A stretch of DNA of 64,000 nt. It comes from Rubellimicrobium arenae (GTDB lineage Bacteria; Pseudomonadota; Alphaproteobacteria; Rhodobacterales; Rhodobacteraceae). Under the pieces are notes generated by a model, which saw only the letters and a list, made by a program, of their open reading frames with translations, searched no databases and had not been told where the DNA came from. Location of the stretch: NCBI RefSeq assembly GCF_017916275.1, contig NZ_JAFMST010000004.1:186001-250000 (forward strand), given 5' to 3'. This document shows, piece by piece, positions 16,719 to 26,183 of the stretch. Every line of letters starts with the position of its first letter. Position 1 is the stretch's first letter. The position numbers and the translations under genes are program-made.

Positions 16719-17329
16719 GCGCGCTGACGGGCCTCGGCGTCGATGCCGTCCCAGATCATGCGCGGGTCGAAGGCTTGGGCCGAAAGCATCGTGAAGATCA
16801 CCGATAGCGCGAAGGCGAGGGAAGCGGGGCCCGGAGCGATCGAGGCCACGACGTTGAGTTGCACGAGCGAAGCGAGGATCGCAACCACGAACACATCGAT
16901 CATCGACCAGCGCCCGATGTATTCGACGATCTCGTAGAGCCGCATCCGAAGCTCGGGCGACATGCGGGATCCCCTCCGCACCGACATGGCGAGAAAGGCG
17001 ATGCAGATGAACTTGGCGATGGGGATGCCCACGCTCGCGACCAGGATCACCAGCGCGATGCCGGCCGAGCCATGGGACAGGAGTTCCAGCGCCCCCCCGA
17101 CGATGGTCGAGTTCTGCGTCGTGAACAGGGTGCGCGTTTCCAGCATCGGATACAGGTTCGCGGGCAGGTAGGCCATGAGCCCCGCCGCCCACCAGGCCCA
17201 GACGCGGCTGATGCTGCGCGGGTCGCGCGACACGAGGCGGCTGCCGCAGCGGCCGCACCGCTCGGTCCCCATGGGCCAGACGCGCGTGCAGCGACGGCAG
17301 GCCACCAGGCCGGCGTCGCGCGCGGTCAC
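16715..17329 (-). CDS. pqiA: PqiA-family membrane protein, second half
   Basis: This is a 204-residue protein with a Cys-x2-Cys pair at the N-terminus (CRRC) and a second pair near residue 25 (CGRC), forming a zinc ribbon, then four hydrophobic segments. It corresponds to the second half of E. coli PqiA. No ATG fits; I chose the GTG at 17329, five bases after the stop of the first half, since it begins just before the zinc ribbon. The two halves are separate proteins that probably pair in the inner membrane. Confidence 0.78.
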   Translation of the reverse strand: MTARDAGLVACRRCTRVWPMGTERCGRCGSRLVSRDPRSISRVWAWWAAGLMAYLPANLYPMLETRTLFTTQNSTIVGGALELLSHGSAGIALVILVASVGIPIAKFICIAFLAMSVRRGSRMSPELRMRLYEIVEYIGRWSMIDVFVVAILASLVQLNVVASIAPGPASLAFALSVIFTMLSAQAFDPRMIWDGIDAEARQRA

Positions 17330-17334
17330 ATGGG

Positions 17335-17973
17335 TCAGTTCGGGCTGATCGAGTGCCACACCGACCACCGGCAGACGATCTGGTCCTGCGCGACCGTCAC
17401 CACGACCAGCCCTGCGAACATCCAGAAGGCGGGCCCGAGCGAAACCTGCGCGAGGTCCGCGATCTTCACGAGGCTCACCGCGCAGCCGATGGCAAAGATC
17501 TCGGCCATCGACCAGGGACGCATCTCCTCGGCCAGGCGGAAGGCGCGGGCGGCCAGGGGACGCGGCGGGCGGTCGAAGACGATGGGGACCAGCGTGTAAA
17601 GGATCAGCATGGCGCGCGCGAGCGGGAGCACCACGATGGCGGCCGTCACGGCCAGCGACACGAGCAGGAGCGGCCCGCCGATGAAGCTCGTCGCGACCTC
17701 CCACAGGGTCGCCTCCTGCCAGAGGCCCCGCGCCTCGATCCGCAGGAAAGGGAACCAGAGCGAGCCCGCCACCAGCACCACCGCGGTCATGGCCAGCGCG
17801 ATGATGGCCATCCCGGCGTGGCGGCGGGGCGAGATCAGGACCGAATGGCAGCGGGCGCAGGTCGCGCGGCTGCCGGGGGCGACGTCGGCCGCGCGGTAGA
17901 GCGCATCGCATTCCGGGCAGGCGATCAGCCCTTCGATGTCCGCGTCCGCGATGATGCCGGTGCCGTCCGCCAC
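17335..17973 (-). CDS. pqiA: PqiA-family membrane protein, first half
   Basis: This is a 212-residue protein with a zinc ribbon (CPEC near 19-22 and CARC near 39-42), then four membrane segments. It matches the first half of PqiA, the inner-membrane part of the Pqi/Let lipid transport system. It is the first gene of the leftward pqi operon. Both halves keep complete zinc ribbons, so this looks like the normal split arrangement of its clade and not a frameshift; the two genes are in different reading frames with separate starts. Confidence 0.85.
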   Translation of the reverse strand: MADGTGIIADADIEGLIACPECDALYRAADVAPGSRATCARCHSVLISPRRHAGMAIIALAMTAVVLVAGSLWFPFLRIEARGLWQEATLWEVATSFIGGPLLLVSLAVTAAIVVLPLARAMLILYTLVPIVFDRPPRPLAARAFRLAEEMRPWSMAEIFAIGCAVSLVKIADLAQVSLGPAFWMFAGLVVVTVAQDQIVCRWSVWHSISPN

Positions 17974-18054
17974 GTCCCTGCCCTTCCTGTCCGCGGCAAG
18001 ACTTAGGCCCCCGGGGCCGGAAGGCCAAGCCGGGGGCTCACGGCTCCGGCAACG

Positions 18055-19251
18055 TCACGCGGCGGGCCGCTCCGGCTGGCCCGGCATCAGGAGGTCGGCC
18101 AGCTTGAACATGAACGGGTTGAGCGTGATCGACAGCAGCGCGGCAGCGAGCACGAGGTCGTGCGTGTCCGGCGCGAGCACCCCGAGGGTCACCCCCAGCC
18201 CGGCCAGGATGAAGGTAAATTCCCCCGCCTGGGCGAGGCTGGCCGCGACGGTCAGGCCCGTGCGGCGGTCCTGCCCGAAGGCTCCGGTGATGATCAGGGC
18301 GGCCAGCGCCTTGCCGAGGATCACGATCCCAAGGAGGCTCAGGACCGCGACGGGACGCTCGACCAGGATCAGGGGGTCGAAGATCATGCCCACCGAGACG
18401 AAGAACAGGACGGAGAAGGCGTCCCGCAGCGGCAGGGACCGCTCGGCCGCGCTATGGCCCAGCGGCGAGGCCGCCAGCACCAGTCCCGCGACGAAGGCGC
18501 CCAGGGCGAAGGACGCGTCGAAGACGGCATAGGCCAGCCAGGCGATGCCCATGGCGATGGCCAGGACCCCCAGCGTGAACAGCTCGCGCGAGCGTTCGTG
18601 CGCGATCAGGATCAGCGCCCCCGGCAGGAGCCGTGTCCCGAAAAGCCCCATCAGGATCACGAAACCCGCGACCTTGAGGAGCACGAGGCCCACCGAGGCG
18701 GCGACTCCCCCCAGGCCTAGGCCGTCGCCGGTCATGGACATCAGGGGCAGGAGGACCAGCGCCAGCACCATCACCAGATCCTCGACGATGAGCCAGCCCA
18801 CCGCGAGGCGCCCGGTGGGCGTGCGGATCTGCTGCCGTTCCTCGAGGGCGCGGACCAGGACCACCGTGGAGGCGACCGAAACCGAGAAGCCCATCAGCAC
18901 CGCTTCGGCATGGCCGAGGCCGTAAATCTCGCCCAGCAGCCAGCCCAGCCCCGTTGCGGCGGCGATCTGGGCCAGCGCCCCGGGCAGGGCCACCGTGCGG
19001 ACGGCCATCAGGTCCCGTGGGGAAAAGTGGAGGCCCACCCCGAACATCAGGAGGATTACCCCGATCTCGGCCAGCTGCGGCGCGAGGTGGATGTCGGCCA
19101 CGAAGCCCGGCGTGTAGGGGCCGACGATGATGCCCGCGATGATGTAGCCGATGAGCGGCGCGAGCCGGAGGCGGTTGGCGACCAGTCCGAGCAGGAAGGC
19201 GAGGACGAAGGCGGCCACGAGCAAGCTGATCAGGCTGTGACCCTGGTCCAT
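18055..19251 (-). CDS. CPA2-family cation:proton antiporter, short form
   Basis: This is a 398-residue membrane protein of the Na+/H+ exchanger CPA2 family, with about 12 hydrophobic segments and the family's conserved GVGLHFSPRDL and ASLAQAGEF-like stretches. E. coli KefB and KefC (about 600 residues) end in a TrkA-N nucleotide-binding domain; this one stops right after the membrane part, so that regulation is absent or supplied by another protein. The ATG at 19251 was chosen because it directly precedes the first membrane helix. The neighbours, pqi and rbsK, show no functional link. Confidence 0.85.
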   Translation of the reverse strand: MDQGHSLISLLVAAFVLAFLLGLVANRLRLAPLIGYIIAGIIVGPYTPGFVADIHLAPQLAEIGVILLMFGVGLHFSPRDLMAVRTVALPGALAQIAAATGLGWLLGEIYGLGHAEAVLMGFSVSVASTVVLVRALEERQQIRTPTGRLAVGWLIVEDLVMVLALVLLPLMSMTGDGLGLGGVAASVGLVLLKVAGFVILMGLFGTRLLPGALILIAHERSRELFTLGVLAIAMGIAWLAYAVFDASFALGAFVAGLVLAASPLGHSAAERSLPLRDAFSVLFFVSVGMIFDPLILVERPVAVLSLLGIVILGKALAALIITGAFGQDRRTGLTVAASLAQAGEFTFILAGLGVTLGVLAPDTHDLVLAAALLSITLNPFMFKLADLLMPGQPERPAA

Positions 19252-19351
19252 CGGATCTCCGGTGCGTGCGAGGGGGCTTTCCTGAATTGGGGAGCCCTCG
19301 CGCCCAAGCGCAAGGGCCACCCGCGGGAAAAATCCTCAACCCCTGTCAACC

Positions 19352-20272
19352 CTAGCGGGCGAGCAGGGCCTCGACCTCCGACCGGGTCGGCATCGAAGGG
19401 GCGGTGCCGGGCCGCGTGACCGAGATGCCCGCCGTGGCGATGCCGAAGCGGACCGCCTCCTCGGGGCTCCGGCCCTCGGAGAGGGCGACCGCGAAGCCGC
19501 CGTTGAAGGCGTCGCCCGCCCCGGTCGTTTCCACCACCTCGCCCGCGCTCAGGGCCGGCAGGTGCAGCGCCCGGTCCCCCTGCACGAGAAGCGCGCCCTG
19601 CGCCCCGAGCGTCACGACCACCCCGCCCGCCCCCATAAGGAGCAGCTTCCGCGCCGCCGCCTCGGCCGAGGCGGGGTCCGTGACGGGCAGGCCGGTCAGC
19701 GCCTCGGCCTCGCTTTCGTTGGGCGTCACCCAATCGCAGAGCGCCAGCATCCCGTCCGGCAGCGCCGCCGCCGGCGCGGGATTGAGGACCGTGGTCACGC
19801 CGGATTCGCGGGCGATCTGGAGCGCCCGGATCGCGGCGGGAAGCGGCTGTTCGAGCTGGGTGACGAACACCGAGGCCGACCGGATCAGGTCGGCCCGCGC
19901 GTCGATGTCCTCCTCCGAGATGTCGCCCGCGACCCCCGGCGCGACGATGATCGCGTTGTTGCCGGTCCCGGACTCCACGAAGATGTAGGCGGCGCCGGTG
20001 TAGCCGGTATCGGTCTGCGTCACGGCCGGGGTCACGCCCGCCTCGGCCCAGGTCCCGAGCGCGAGGTCGCCGAAGGCGTCGCGCGCCAGGCGGGAGATGA
20101 AATGGACCTGGCCCCCGGCGCGCGCGGCGGCGACCGCCTGGTTCGAACCCTTGCCCCCGGGACCAAGGGCAAACCCCTCGCCCAGGATGGTTTCGCCCAT
20201 CCGGGGCTGGCGGGGCGCGCGGTAGGCGGTGTCGGCGACAAAGACGCCAAGGATGACGATGGGACCGGACAT
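19352..20272 (-). CDS. rbsK: ribokinase
   Basis: This is a 306-residue PfkB-family kinase. The N-terminal GGKGSNQAVAAARAG substrate motif (about 39-53) is the ribokinase signature, and the GAGD motif with the catalytic Asp is near residue 250. It phosphorylates ribose or a similar sugar at O5. It is the last gene of a leftward set after an RbsD/FucU mutarotase and an ABC ATPase, which fits a sugar import and activation pathway with the divergent permease genes. Ribose is the best guess, though the transporter type (CUT1) is not the usual one for ribose. Confidence 0.92.
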   Translation of the reverse strand: MSGPIVILGVFVADTAYRAPRQPRMGETILGEGFALGPGGKGSNQAVAAARAGGQVHFISRLARDAFGDLALGTWAEAGVTPAVTQTDTGYTGAAYIFVESGTGNNAIIVAPGVAGDISEEDIDARADLIRSASVFVTQLEQPLPAAIRALQIARESGVTTVLNPAPAAALPDGMLALCDWVTPNESEAEALTGLPVTDPASAEAAARKLLLMGAGGVVVTLGAQGALLVQGDRALHLPALSAGEVVETTGAGDAFNGGFAVALSEGRSPEEAVRFGIATAGISVTRPGTAPSMPTRSEVEALLAR

Positions 20273-20290
20273 GGGGTCAAGCCTCCGGCG

Positions 20291-20743
20291 TCACGATTCC
20301 GGCGGGATCACGCCCTTGCGGAACATGAAGCAGCCGTAGAACCGGCGCTCCCCGGTCTGGATGACGGCATAGGCGGTGCGCGCCTTGTCGTAGAAGGCGA
20401 AGCGCTCGATGCCGATCATGCGGGCTTCGCGGCCGTCGAACCGGTCGATGACGTTCTGCACCTCGATCTGGACCTGCGGCACCGTCGAGGGCTCGCCCAC
20501 GACCTCCATCCGGCCCGCGAAGTCGTCCACGAAGGTGTCGAGCGGCAGGACGGACAGGACCGCCTCGATCGCCTCGCTCGCCTTGAGGTTCTCCATGTGG
20601 AGCAGTTCGCCCAGGACGGTCTCGCGGGCGATGCTGTCCGCCGGGAAGTTGGTGTCGCAGATGACCAGCAGGTCCCCGTGTCCCATGGCGCGAAGCGCAT
20701 AAAGCACGTCGGCGTTCAGCCGGTTGTCGAGCCCCTTGAGCAT
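20291..20743 (-). CDS. RbsD/FucU-family sugar mutarotase
   Basis: This 150-residue protein belongs to the RbsD/FucU family of decameric sugar mutarotases. The early segment ALRAMGHGDLLVICDTNFP (about 17-35) carries the conserved catalytic His and Asp. Length and the C-terminal aromatic-rich part look closer to FucU than to RbsD. It speeds anomer exchange so that the kinase gets its preferred form. It lies between the ATPase gene and rbsK with short gaps of 10 and 18 bases. Confidence 0.85.
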   Translation of the reverse strand: MLKGLDNRLNADVLYALRAMGHGDLLVICDTNFPADSIARETVLGELLHMENLKASEAIEAVLSVLPLDTFVDDFAGRMEVVGEPSTVPQVQIEVQNVIDRFDGREARMIGIERFAFYDKARTAYAVIQTGERRFYGCFMFRKGVIPPES

Positions 20744-20753
20744 GTCTGTCCCC

Positions 20754-21809
20754 TTAGTTGATCCGTTCGCCGGTGCCGGCGTCGAAGAGATGCGCCCGGG
20801 CCGGGTTGGCCTGGAGCCGGATGCGGTCGCCCGGCTTGACGGCCAGCCGGTCGCGCGACACGGCGACGACCTCGCTTCCTGCCACGTCGGCCACGAGATG
20901 GGTCTCGGAGCCGGTCGGCTCCACGACCTTGACCACGGCGTCGAGGCCCGGCGCCTCGCTGCTGCCGCCCAACTCGAAATGCTCGGGCCGGATGCCGTAG
21001 ATGATCCGACGGCCTTCCGCGGCGCCGCGCGCGGGCAGGCGCAGCGGCCCGGCGGCGACCGCCTCCCCCTGCCCCACGCCCTCGATCAGGTTCATGGAGG
21101 GCGATCCGATGAAGCCCGCGACGAAGGTGTTCGCAGGCCGATCGTACAGGTCGAGAGGCGCCCCCGCCTGCGCGATGCGTCCGCCGTTCATCACCACGAT
21201 GCGGTCGGCCATGGTCATGGCCTCGATCTGGTCGTGCGTGACATAGACGGTCGTCGTCTTGAGCCGGAGATGGAGGGCCCGGATCTCGGTCCGCATCTGG
21301 ACGCGCAGCTTGGCGTCGAGGTTGGAGAGCGGCTCGTCGAACAGGAACACCTGCGGATTGCGCACGATGGCCCGCCCCATCGCCACGCGCTGCCGCTGCC
21401 CCCCGGAAAGGGCGCGGGGATAGCGGCCCAGGTAGGGCCTGAGGCTCAGGATGTCGGCGGCGCGGTTGACCCGCTCCTCGATCTCGGCCTTGGGCATGCC
21501 GGCCATCCTGAGGGCGAACCCCATGTTCGCCGCCACGGTCTTGTGCGGATAAAGCGCGTAGTTCTGGAACACCATGGCGATGTCCCGTTCGGACGGGGGA
21601 AGGTTGTTCACCACCCGCTCGCCGATCCGGATCTGGCCCGAGGTGATGCTTTCAAGCCCCGCGATCATCCGCAGGAGCGTGGACTTCCCGCAGCCCGACG
21701 GGCCGACGAGCACGACGAACTGCCCGTCCGGAATGTCGAGGCTGACGCCATGCAGGACATCCTGGGCCCCGTAAGCCTTTCGTAGATCACGGATCGCGAC
21801 GTCGGCCAT
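20754..21809 (-). CDS. UgpC/MalK-type ABC transporter ATPase
   Basis: This is a 351-residue CUT1 ATPase. It has Walker [10 protein letters not shown] at 36-44, an [14 protein letters not shown] signature near 134-147, Walker B ending in [13 protein letters not shown] and a C-terminal OB/TOBE domain from about 240. It should power the divergently encoded binding protein and permeases. I took the ATG at 21809, with GGGAGGGA upstream, because the domain starts there. Such ATPases can serve more than one importer. Confidence 0.9.
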   Translation of the reverse strand: MADVAIRDLRKAYGAQDVLHGVSLDIPDGQFVVLVGPSGCGKSTLLRMIAGLESITSGQIRIGERVVNNLPPSERDIAMVFQNYALYPHKTVAANMGFALRMAGMPKAEIEERVNRAADILSLRPYLGRYPRALSGGQRQRVAMGRAIVRNPQVFLFDEPLSNLDAKLRVQMRTEIRALHLRLKTTTVYVTHDQIEAMTMADRIVVMNGGRIAQAGAPLDLYDRPANTFVAGFIGSPSMNLIEGVGQGEAVAAGPLRLPARGAAEGRRIIYGIRPEHFELGGSSEAPGLDAVVKVVEPTGSETHLVADVAGSEVVAVSRDRLAVKPGDRIRLQANPARAHLFDAGTGERIN

Positions 21810-21874
21810 GTTCCCTCCCCGGCGCCTGTTTTCCAATCTGGTAGCCGAGCCGGCCGGACCTGTCCACCGGGCTG

Positions 21875-21890
21875 GACATACTAACATGTC
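21875..21890. promoter_or_regulatory. inverted repeat in divergent transporter control region
   Basis: In the 239-base gap between the divergent ATPase and binding-protein genes there is a dyad GACAT-ACTAAC-ATGTC, with partial symmetry continuing outward. It has the size of a repressor site. No regulator gene lies in the cluster, so the partner is unknown. A TTGACT at 21898-21903 could be a -35 element, but I see no good -10. Confidence 0.35.
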
Positions 21891-22048
21891 AGGTCGCTTG
21901 ACTTAAGGACGGATCGCGGGAAGGGTTCCCTCATCCGGCAGAGCCCGGACGGCCCGGACCTGCGGCGAAAGACCCCCCAAGGGGCACCCGCGGGATGAAG
22001 TGCAGGCGGTCCGTTCGATGGCCTTCCGAGACCAAGGGGAGAGGACGA

Positions 22049-23710
22049 ATGAAGACACATCTGTTCGAGCTGGCCGTCCGGTCGGCCCTGTCGCGGCGGA
22101 GCCTGCTGAAGGGCGCGGCGGGCCTGGGCGCGATGGCGGCGATGGGCCTGCCGCGCGGGGCCATGGCGCAGGAGGACTCGGCGGCGCTGCGCGCGCAGAT
22201 CCTGCAGATCCCGGGCGTGGGCGCGGGCAGCCCGACGGACGCGCACTGGCAGCAGGTGGGCGAGCTGTGCCTGGGCCCCACCAGGGCCAGCGTCGCCGAA
22301 GGCGAGTTCGCGGGCGTCGAGCTCACCTTCATGGGGCTCAACAACCAGAACCTGCACAACTTCCTGTTCCGCGGCTTCCTCAAGCCCTGGGAGGCCTACA
22401 CCGGCGCCAAGATCAACTGGATCGACCTCGCCCAGGCCGACTACAACCCGCGGCTCCAGCAGGCGATCGCCACCGGGACCGTCGACTTCGACATCCTGGA
22501 GATGGGCGCCCCCTTCGAGGGCGACACCGCCGGACGTGGCCTGCTTGACGAGATGCCCGACTGGGTGAAGGAGCAGATCGACATGGGCGACTACGTGGGC
22601 TACCTCCAGCCCCCGGTCGGCACCTGGGACGGCAAGACCTATCGCGTCACCATCGACGGCGACTGCCACACCTTCGCCTACCGCAAGGACTACTTCACCG
22701 ACCCCACCATCTCGGCCGCGACCGGCATGACCGAGCCGCCCGCCACCTGGCAGCAGGTCAACGAATTCTCCAAGAAGATCGTCGGGCAGACGGATCCGCT
22801 GACCGGGCTGCCGGCCTATGGCTTCCTGGACCCGCTCAAGTACCAGTGGGGCGGCTTCGGCTTCTACTTCCTCGAGGATCGCGCGGCCCCCTACGCCAAG
22901 CATCCGAGCGATGCGGCCTGGCTCTTCGATCCCGACACGATGAAGCCGCGCGTGAACAACCCGGCCTGGGTGCGCGCGATCCAGGACGTGATGGACCTCG
23001 TGGGCACCGAAGGCGCCTACCCGCCCGACCAGGTGAACGCCGACCCGAACGCGACGGCCTTCTCGCAGTTCCTGGGCGGGACCGGCGCGATGCTGACCTG
23101 GTGGGGCGACGTGGGCTCGAACGCGCGCACCTCGGACACCTCGGTGGTGGGCGACGTGGCGGGCTTTTCGGTCAACCCGGGGTCGGATGACGTCTACAAC
23201 GCCGCCACCGGCCAATGGGAGACGCTGCCCGACGGGCCGAACGTCGCCCCGAACATGGCCTACCTGGGCTGGGGCATCTACGTCACGAACCGCGTCTCGG
23301 GCGACGAGACCAAGCGCAAGGCAGCCTGGTCGGCGGCGGCGCACCTGGGCGGCAAGGACCTGTCGCTCTGGATGGCGGCCTATCCGTCGGGCTTCCAGCC
23401 TTACCGCAACTCGCACTTCGACTATGCGGAGTGGGAAGCGGCGGGCTACGACCGCGCCTTCGTCGAGGATTATCTGGGCTCGAACCTCGACAGCTACAAC
23501 CACCCCAACGCCGCCATCGAGCCGCGCATCCCCGGCATCTTCCAGTACTACTCGGTCGCCGAGGACGAACTGGTGAAGGGCCTGTCCGGCCAGTACGCCA
23601 GCGCGCAGGAGACCGCGGACGCCATCGCCGCCGCCTGGGAGCGGATCACCGACCAGATCGGCCGGGACAGCCAGGTCGCGCTCTACAAGGCGTCGCTGGG
23701 CATGAACTGA
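22049..23710 (+). CDS. Tat-exported ABC solute-binding protein
   Basis: This is a 553-residue extracellular solute-binding protein of the large CUT1 type. Residues 1-41 are a Tat signal with a twin-arginine SRRSLLKG motif near 16-23, a hydrophobic run and an AMA-Q cleavage site. Length is well above MalE (about 400) and like rhizobial GlpV-type proteins. It would collect a carbohydrate or polyol for the two permeases that follow. The ATG at 22049 has GGGAGAGGA upstream. Tat export suggests that it folds in the cytosol before transport. Confidence 0.88.
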   Translation: MKTHLFELAVRSALSRRSLLKGAAGLGAMAAMGLPRGAMAQEDSAALRAQILQIPGVGAGSPTDAHWQQVGELCLGPTRASVAEGEFAGVELTFMGLNNQNLHNFLFRGFLKPWEAYTGAKINWIDLAQADYNPRLQQAIATGTVDFDILEMGAPFEGDTAGRGLLDEMPDWVKEQIDMGDYVGYLQPPVGTWDGKTYRVTIDGDCHTFAYRKDYFTDPTISAATGMTEPPATWQQVNEFSKKIVGQTDPLTGLPAYGFLDPLKYQWGGFGFYFLEDRAAPYAKHPSDAAWLFDPDTMKPRVNNPAWVRAIQDVMDLVGTEGAYPPDQVNADPNATAFSQFLGGTGAMLTWWGDVGSNARTSDTSVVGDVAGFSVNPGSDDVYNAATGQWETLPDGPNVAPNMAYLGWGIYVTNRVSGDETKRKAAWSAAAHLGGKDLSLWMAAYPSGFQPYRNSHFDYAEWEAAGYDRAFVEDYLGSNLDSYNHPNAAIEPRIPGIFQYYSVAEDELVKGLSGQYASAQETADAIAAAWERITDQIGRDSQVALYKASLGMN

Positions 23711-23789
23711 GGGCTGGCGCCATCCGCCTGCCCGACGGGGGCTCCGGCTGGCCGGGGCGCCCGACCTGATCGACCCGACGGGGGGCGTC

Positions 23790-24935
23790 GTGCCGGCGCC
23801 TCCCGTCCCTCCTGAACCGGGGCCCGAGTTGAACACCACCGGCGATCTTCTCCACGTCGTCACAGCCGACGACCTTCCACCCGCCCGCGTGGCGCTGGGG
23901 CGCGCCCTGATTTGGGGATCGGGCGTCCTTCTCGTGGCGCTCTTCCTGCTCCAGATGGCCCAGTCGATGGGCTGGATGACCCCCTGGTTCGAAACCTGGC
24001 GGCCCACGCTCTATGCCTACCTGACCTGGGCGGCCTGCCTCTGCTGGGGACAGGTGCTCATGCGGGGGGAGCAGGGCAAGCGCGTGCTGTTCGTGCTGCC
24101 CGCCGTGCTCTTCGTGGTGTCCCTGACCGTGTTCCCGCTGCTGTTCGGGATCCTGATCGCCCTGTCCGACTGGAACCTGAGCTCGCCCACCGGACGGCAG
24201 TTCAACGGCGTCGCCAATATCGTGCAGATGTGGCACGACCCCTTCTACTGGAACGCCCTGGGCAACATGGCCTGGTACTGCCTCGCCATCGTGGTCGAGT
24301 ACACGATCGCCTTCGGCTTGGCGCTGCTGCTGAACGCCGAGATCCGGGCGCGCAAGTTCTTCCGCGTGGCCTTCCTGCTGCCGCTCATGCTGTCGCCCGT
24401 CGCCGTGTCCTGGATGATCGGCAAGTCGATGCTGGAGCCGCGCTTCGGCCCCCTCGCCCGCCTGGGCCGCGCCCTGGGCTGGGACACGCCGTCGTTCTTC
24501 GGCGACCCGGTCATCGCCAAGCTGACGATCATGGCGATGGACGCCTGGACCTACATCCCGTTCATGATGATCATGCTGCTCGCCGGTCTGCAGGCCATCC
24601 CGCGGGAGGTGCAGGAGGCCGCGCGCGTGGACGGCGCCTCGGGGTGGCGCGGCTTCTGGGAGGTGACGTTCCCCCTGATGCTGCCGGTCTCGGTGACGGC
24701 GATCCTGATCCGGATCATCTTCAAGCTGAAGCTGGCCGACATCGTCATCAACGTGACCTCGGGCGGGCCAGGGGGCGCCACCGACACGGTGACCAGCTTC
24801 ATCTTCCGCGAATACCGCGACCGGTCGAACGTGGGCTACGGCACGCTGCTTGCCATGGTGTACCTGGTCGTCATCGTGATCGTGATGACGATCCTGATGA
24901 AGATCGCCGACCGCTTCACCCGGCCGCAGACCTGA
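23790..24935 (+). CDS. CUT1 ABC transporter permease, MalF-like
   Basis: This is a 381-residue permease with two N-terminal hydrophobic segments (about 40-85) before the usual six-helix core, and the EAA loop (EVQEAARVDGASGW) near 270-283 that docks the ATPase. The start is uncertain: GTG at 23790 gives the longest form, and a TTG at 23829 is possible. Seventy-nine bases separate it from the binding-protein gene. It forms a heterodimer with the next permease. Confidence 0.88.
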   Translation: MPAPPVPPEPGPELNTTGDLLHVVTADDLPPARVALGRALIWGSGVLLVALFLLQMAQSMGWMTPWFETWRPTLYAYLTWAACLCWGQVLMRGEQGKRVLFVLPAVLFVVSLTVFPLLFGILIALSDWNLSSPTGRQFNGVANIVQMWHDPFYWNALGNMAWYCLAIVVEYTIAFGLALLLNAEIRARKFFRVAFLLPLMLSPVAVSWMIGKSMLEPRFGPLARLGRALGWDTPSFFGDPVIAKLTIMAMDAWTYIPFMMIMLLAGLQAIPREVQEAARVDGASGWRGFWEVTFPLMLPVSVTAILIRIIFKLKLADIVINVTSGGPGGATDTVTSFIFREYRDRSNVGYGTLLAMVYLVVIVIVMTILMKIADRFTRPQT

Positions 24936-24945
24936 AGGGGCGAGC

Positions 24946-25878
24946 ATGACCACCGAAACCGTCGAAGCCCCGATCTTCCGCGACAGCGAGACCGACCTGC
25001 GCCATCGCGCGCGGTGGTGGACGGGCCGCATCGCGATCTATGGCGCGCTCATCCTGTGGTCCCTGATCTGCCTGTTCCCGATCTACTGGACCTTGACCAC
25101 GAGCTTCAAGATGGCCCCGAACGTCATGCAGGGCCACCTAATCCCCTTCGTGGACTACCAGCCGTCCTGGCTGGGGTTCCGGTCGCTGGGCCTGTCGCCC
25201 GACACCTTCGCCGCCGAGTCCACCCCCCGGGCCGAGTTCATGAAGCGGTTCATGAACAGCGTCGTGGTGTCGCTCAGCTCCTCGGCCCTCGCGGTCGCGC
25301 TGGGAAGCCTCGCGGCCTATGGGCTGTCGCGGTTCTCCTACAGGTGGGCGTGGATGCGGAACTCGGACATCTCGTTCTTCTTCCTCAGCCAGCTCATCCT
25401 GCCGCCCGTCGTGCTCGCCCTGCCGTTCCTGGTGCTCTACAAGGCCCTGGGGCTGCTCGACACGCGGATCGGGCTGATCCTCCTTTACACGCTGACCGTC
25501 CTTCCCATCGTCATCTGGATCATGCGCGACCAGTTCGCGGGCATCCCGACCGAGCTGGAGGAGGCCGCGCTGGTGGATGGGCTGTCCATCTGGGGGGCGT
25601 TCCTGACCATCATCCTCCCCATCGCCCTGCCCGGCATGGTCGCGGCCTTCATCCTCAGCCTCGTGCTCACCTGGAACGAGTACTTCTTCGCCGCCCTGCT
25701 GACCTCGACCCACGCCAATACGCTGCCGGTGATGGTGGCGTCGCAGACGGGATCGCAGGGCATCAACTGGTGGTCGATGGCGGCGCTGTCCTCGGCCGCG
25801 ATCCTGCCGCTGGTGCTGGTTGGCATCCTGCTGGAGCGGTTCATCATCAAGGGCATGGCCGCGGGCGCGGTGAAGTGA
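24946..25878 (+). CDS. CUT1 ABC transporter permease, MalG-like
   Basis: This is a 310-residue permease with six membrane helices and an EAA loop (ELEEAALVDGLSIW) near 204-217. It starts 10 bases after the first permease with a GGGGCGAGC ribosome site. The pair with the MalF-like protein, the Tat-exported binding protein and the divergent ATPase make a full importer. Ribokinase and the mutarotase next door suggest a monosaccharide or a compound that yields one. Confidence 0.9.
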   Translation: MTTETVEAPIFRDSETDLRHRARWWTGRIAIYGALILWSLICLFPIYWTLTTSFKMAPNVMQGHLIPFVDYQPSWLGFRSLGLSPDTFAAESTPRAEFMKRFMNSVVVSLSSSALAVALGSLAAYGLSRFSYRWAWMRNSDISFFFLSQLILPPVVLALPFLVLYKALGLLDTRIGLILLYTLTVLPIVIWIMRDQFAGIPTELEEAALVDGLSIWGAFLTIILPIALPGMVAAFILSLVLTWNEYFFAALLTSTHANTLPVMVASQTGSQGINWWSMAALSSAAILPLVLVGILLERFIIKGMAAGAVK

Positions 25879-25917
25879 GCGCCGGGCCCGGTCGGGGTTG
25901 GGCCGCGGCACCGGCGC
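25879..25917 (+). terminator. possible hairpin after the permease operon
   Basis: Immediately after the permease stop, GCGCCGG (25879-25885) pairs with CCGGCGC (25911-25917) around a 25-base GC-rich loop. There is no T-run, so this is at best a weak or factor-dependent end. Confidence 0.3.
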
Positions 25918-26183
25918 CAAGTCCGGTCGGGGTCCTGTACCGTCGTTCCTGTTTCGCAGGCTGCCGTCGGGGATGTCACACCGCGAGGTGGGTGGGCACG
26001 ACAGCGGTCGGGCTGGCCCGAGGGCCATGGCCTCTGGAGGCGCCGCGAGCCGGACGAGACCAGTCGGCGCGGCCACGTCGGTTCATGCATGTCGCCCAAG
26101 GAGCCAACAATCACGCCAGCCCTGACCGCCACGAACGAGTTGGTCCACGGAAGCCAGGGGCCCAGCAAGGGACCGGGCTGCCC
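25918..26183. other. intergenic stretch with no recognised content
   Basis: The gap between the permease operon and the Lrp-like gene is 305 bases in all. Apart from the hairpin at its left edge I see no convincing small gene, RNA or promoter in it. Confidence 0.5.

Noticed and set aside
16715-17973. A frameshifted single pqiA gene
   Set aside because: Each half has its own zinc ribbon, four membrane helices and a start, with a clean 5-base gap. This is more like a natural split than an error.
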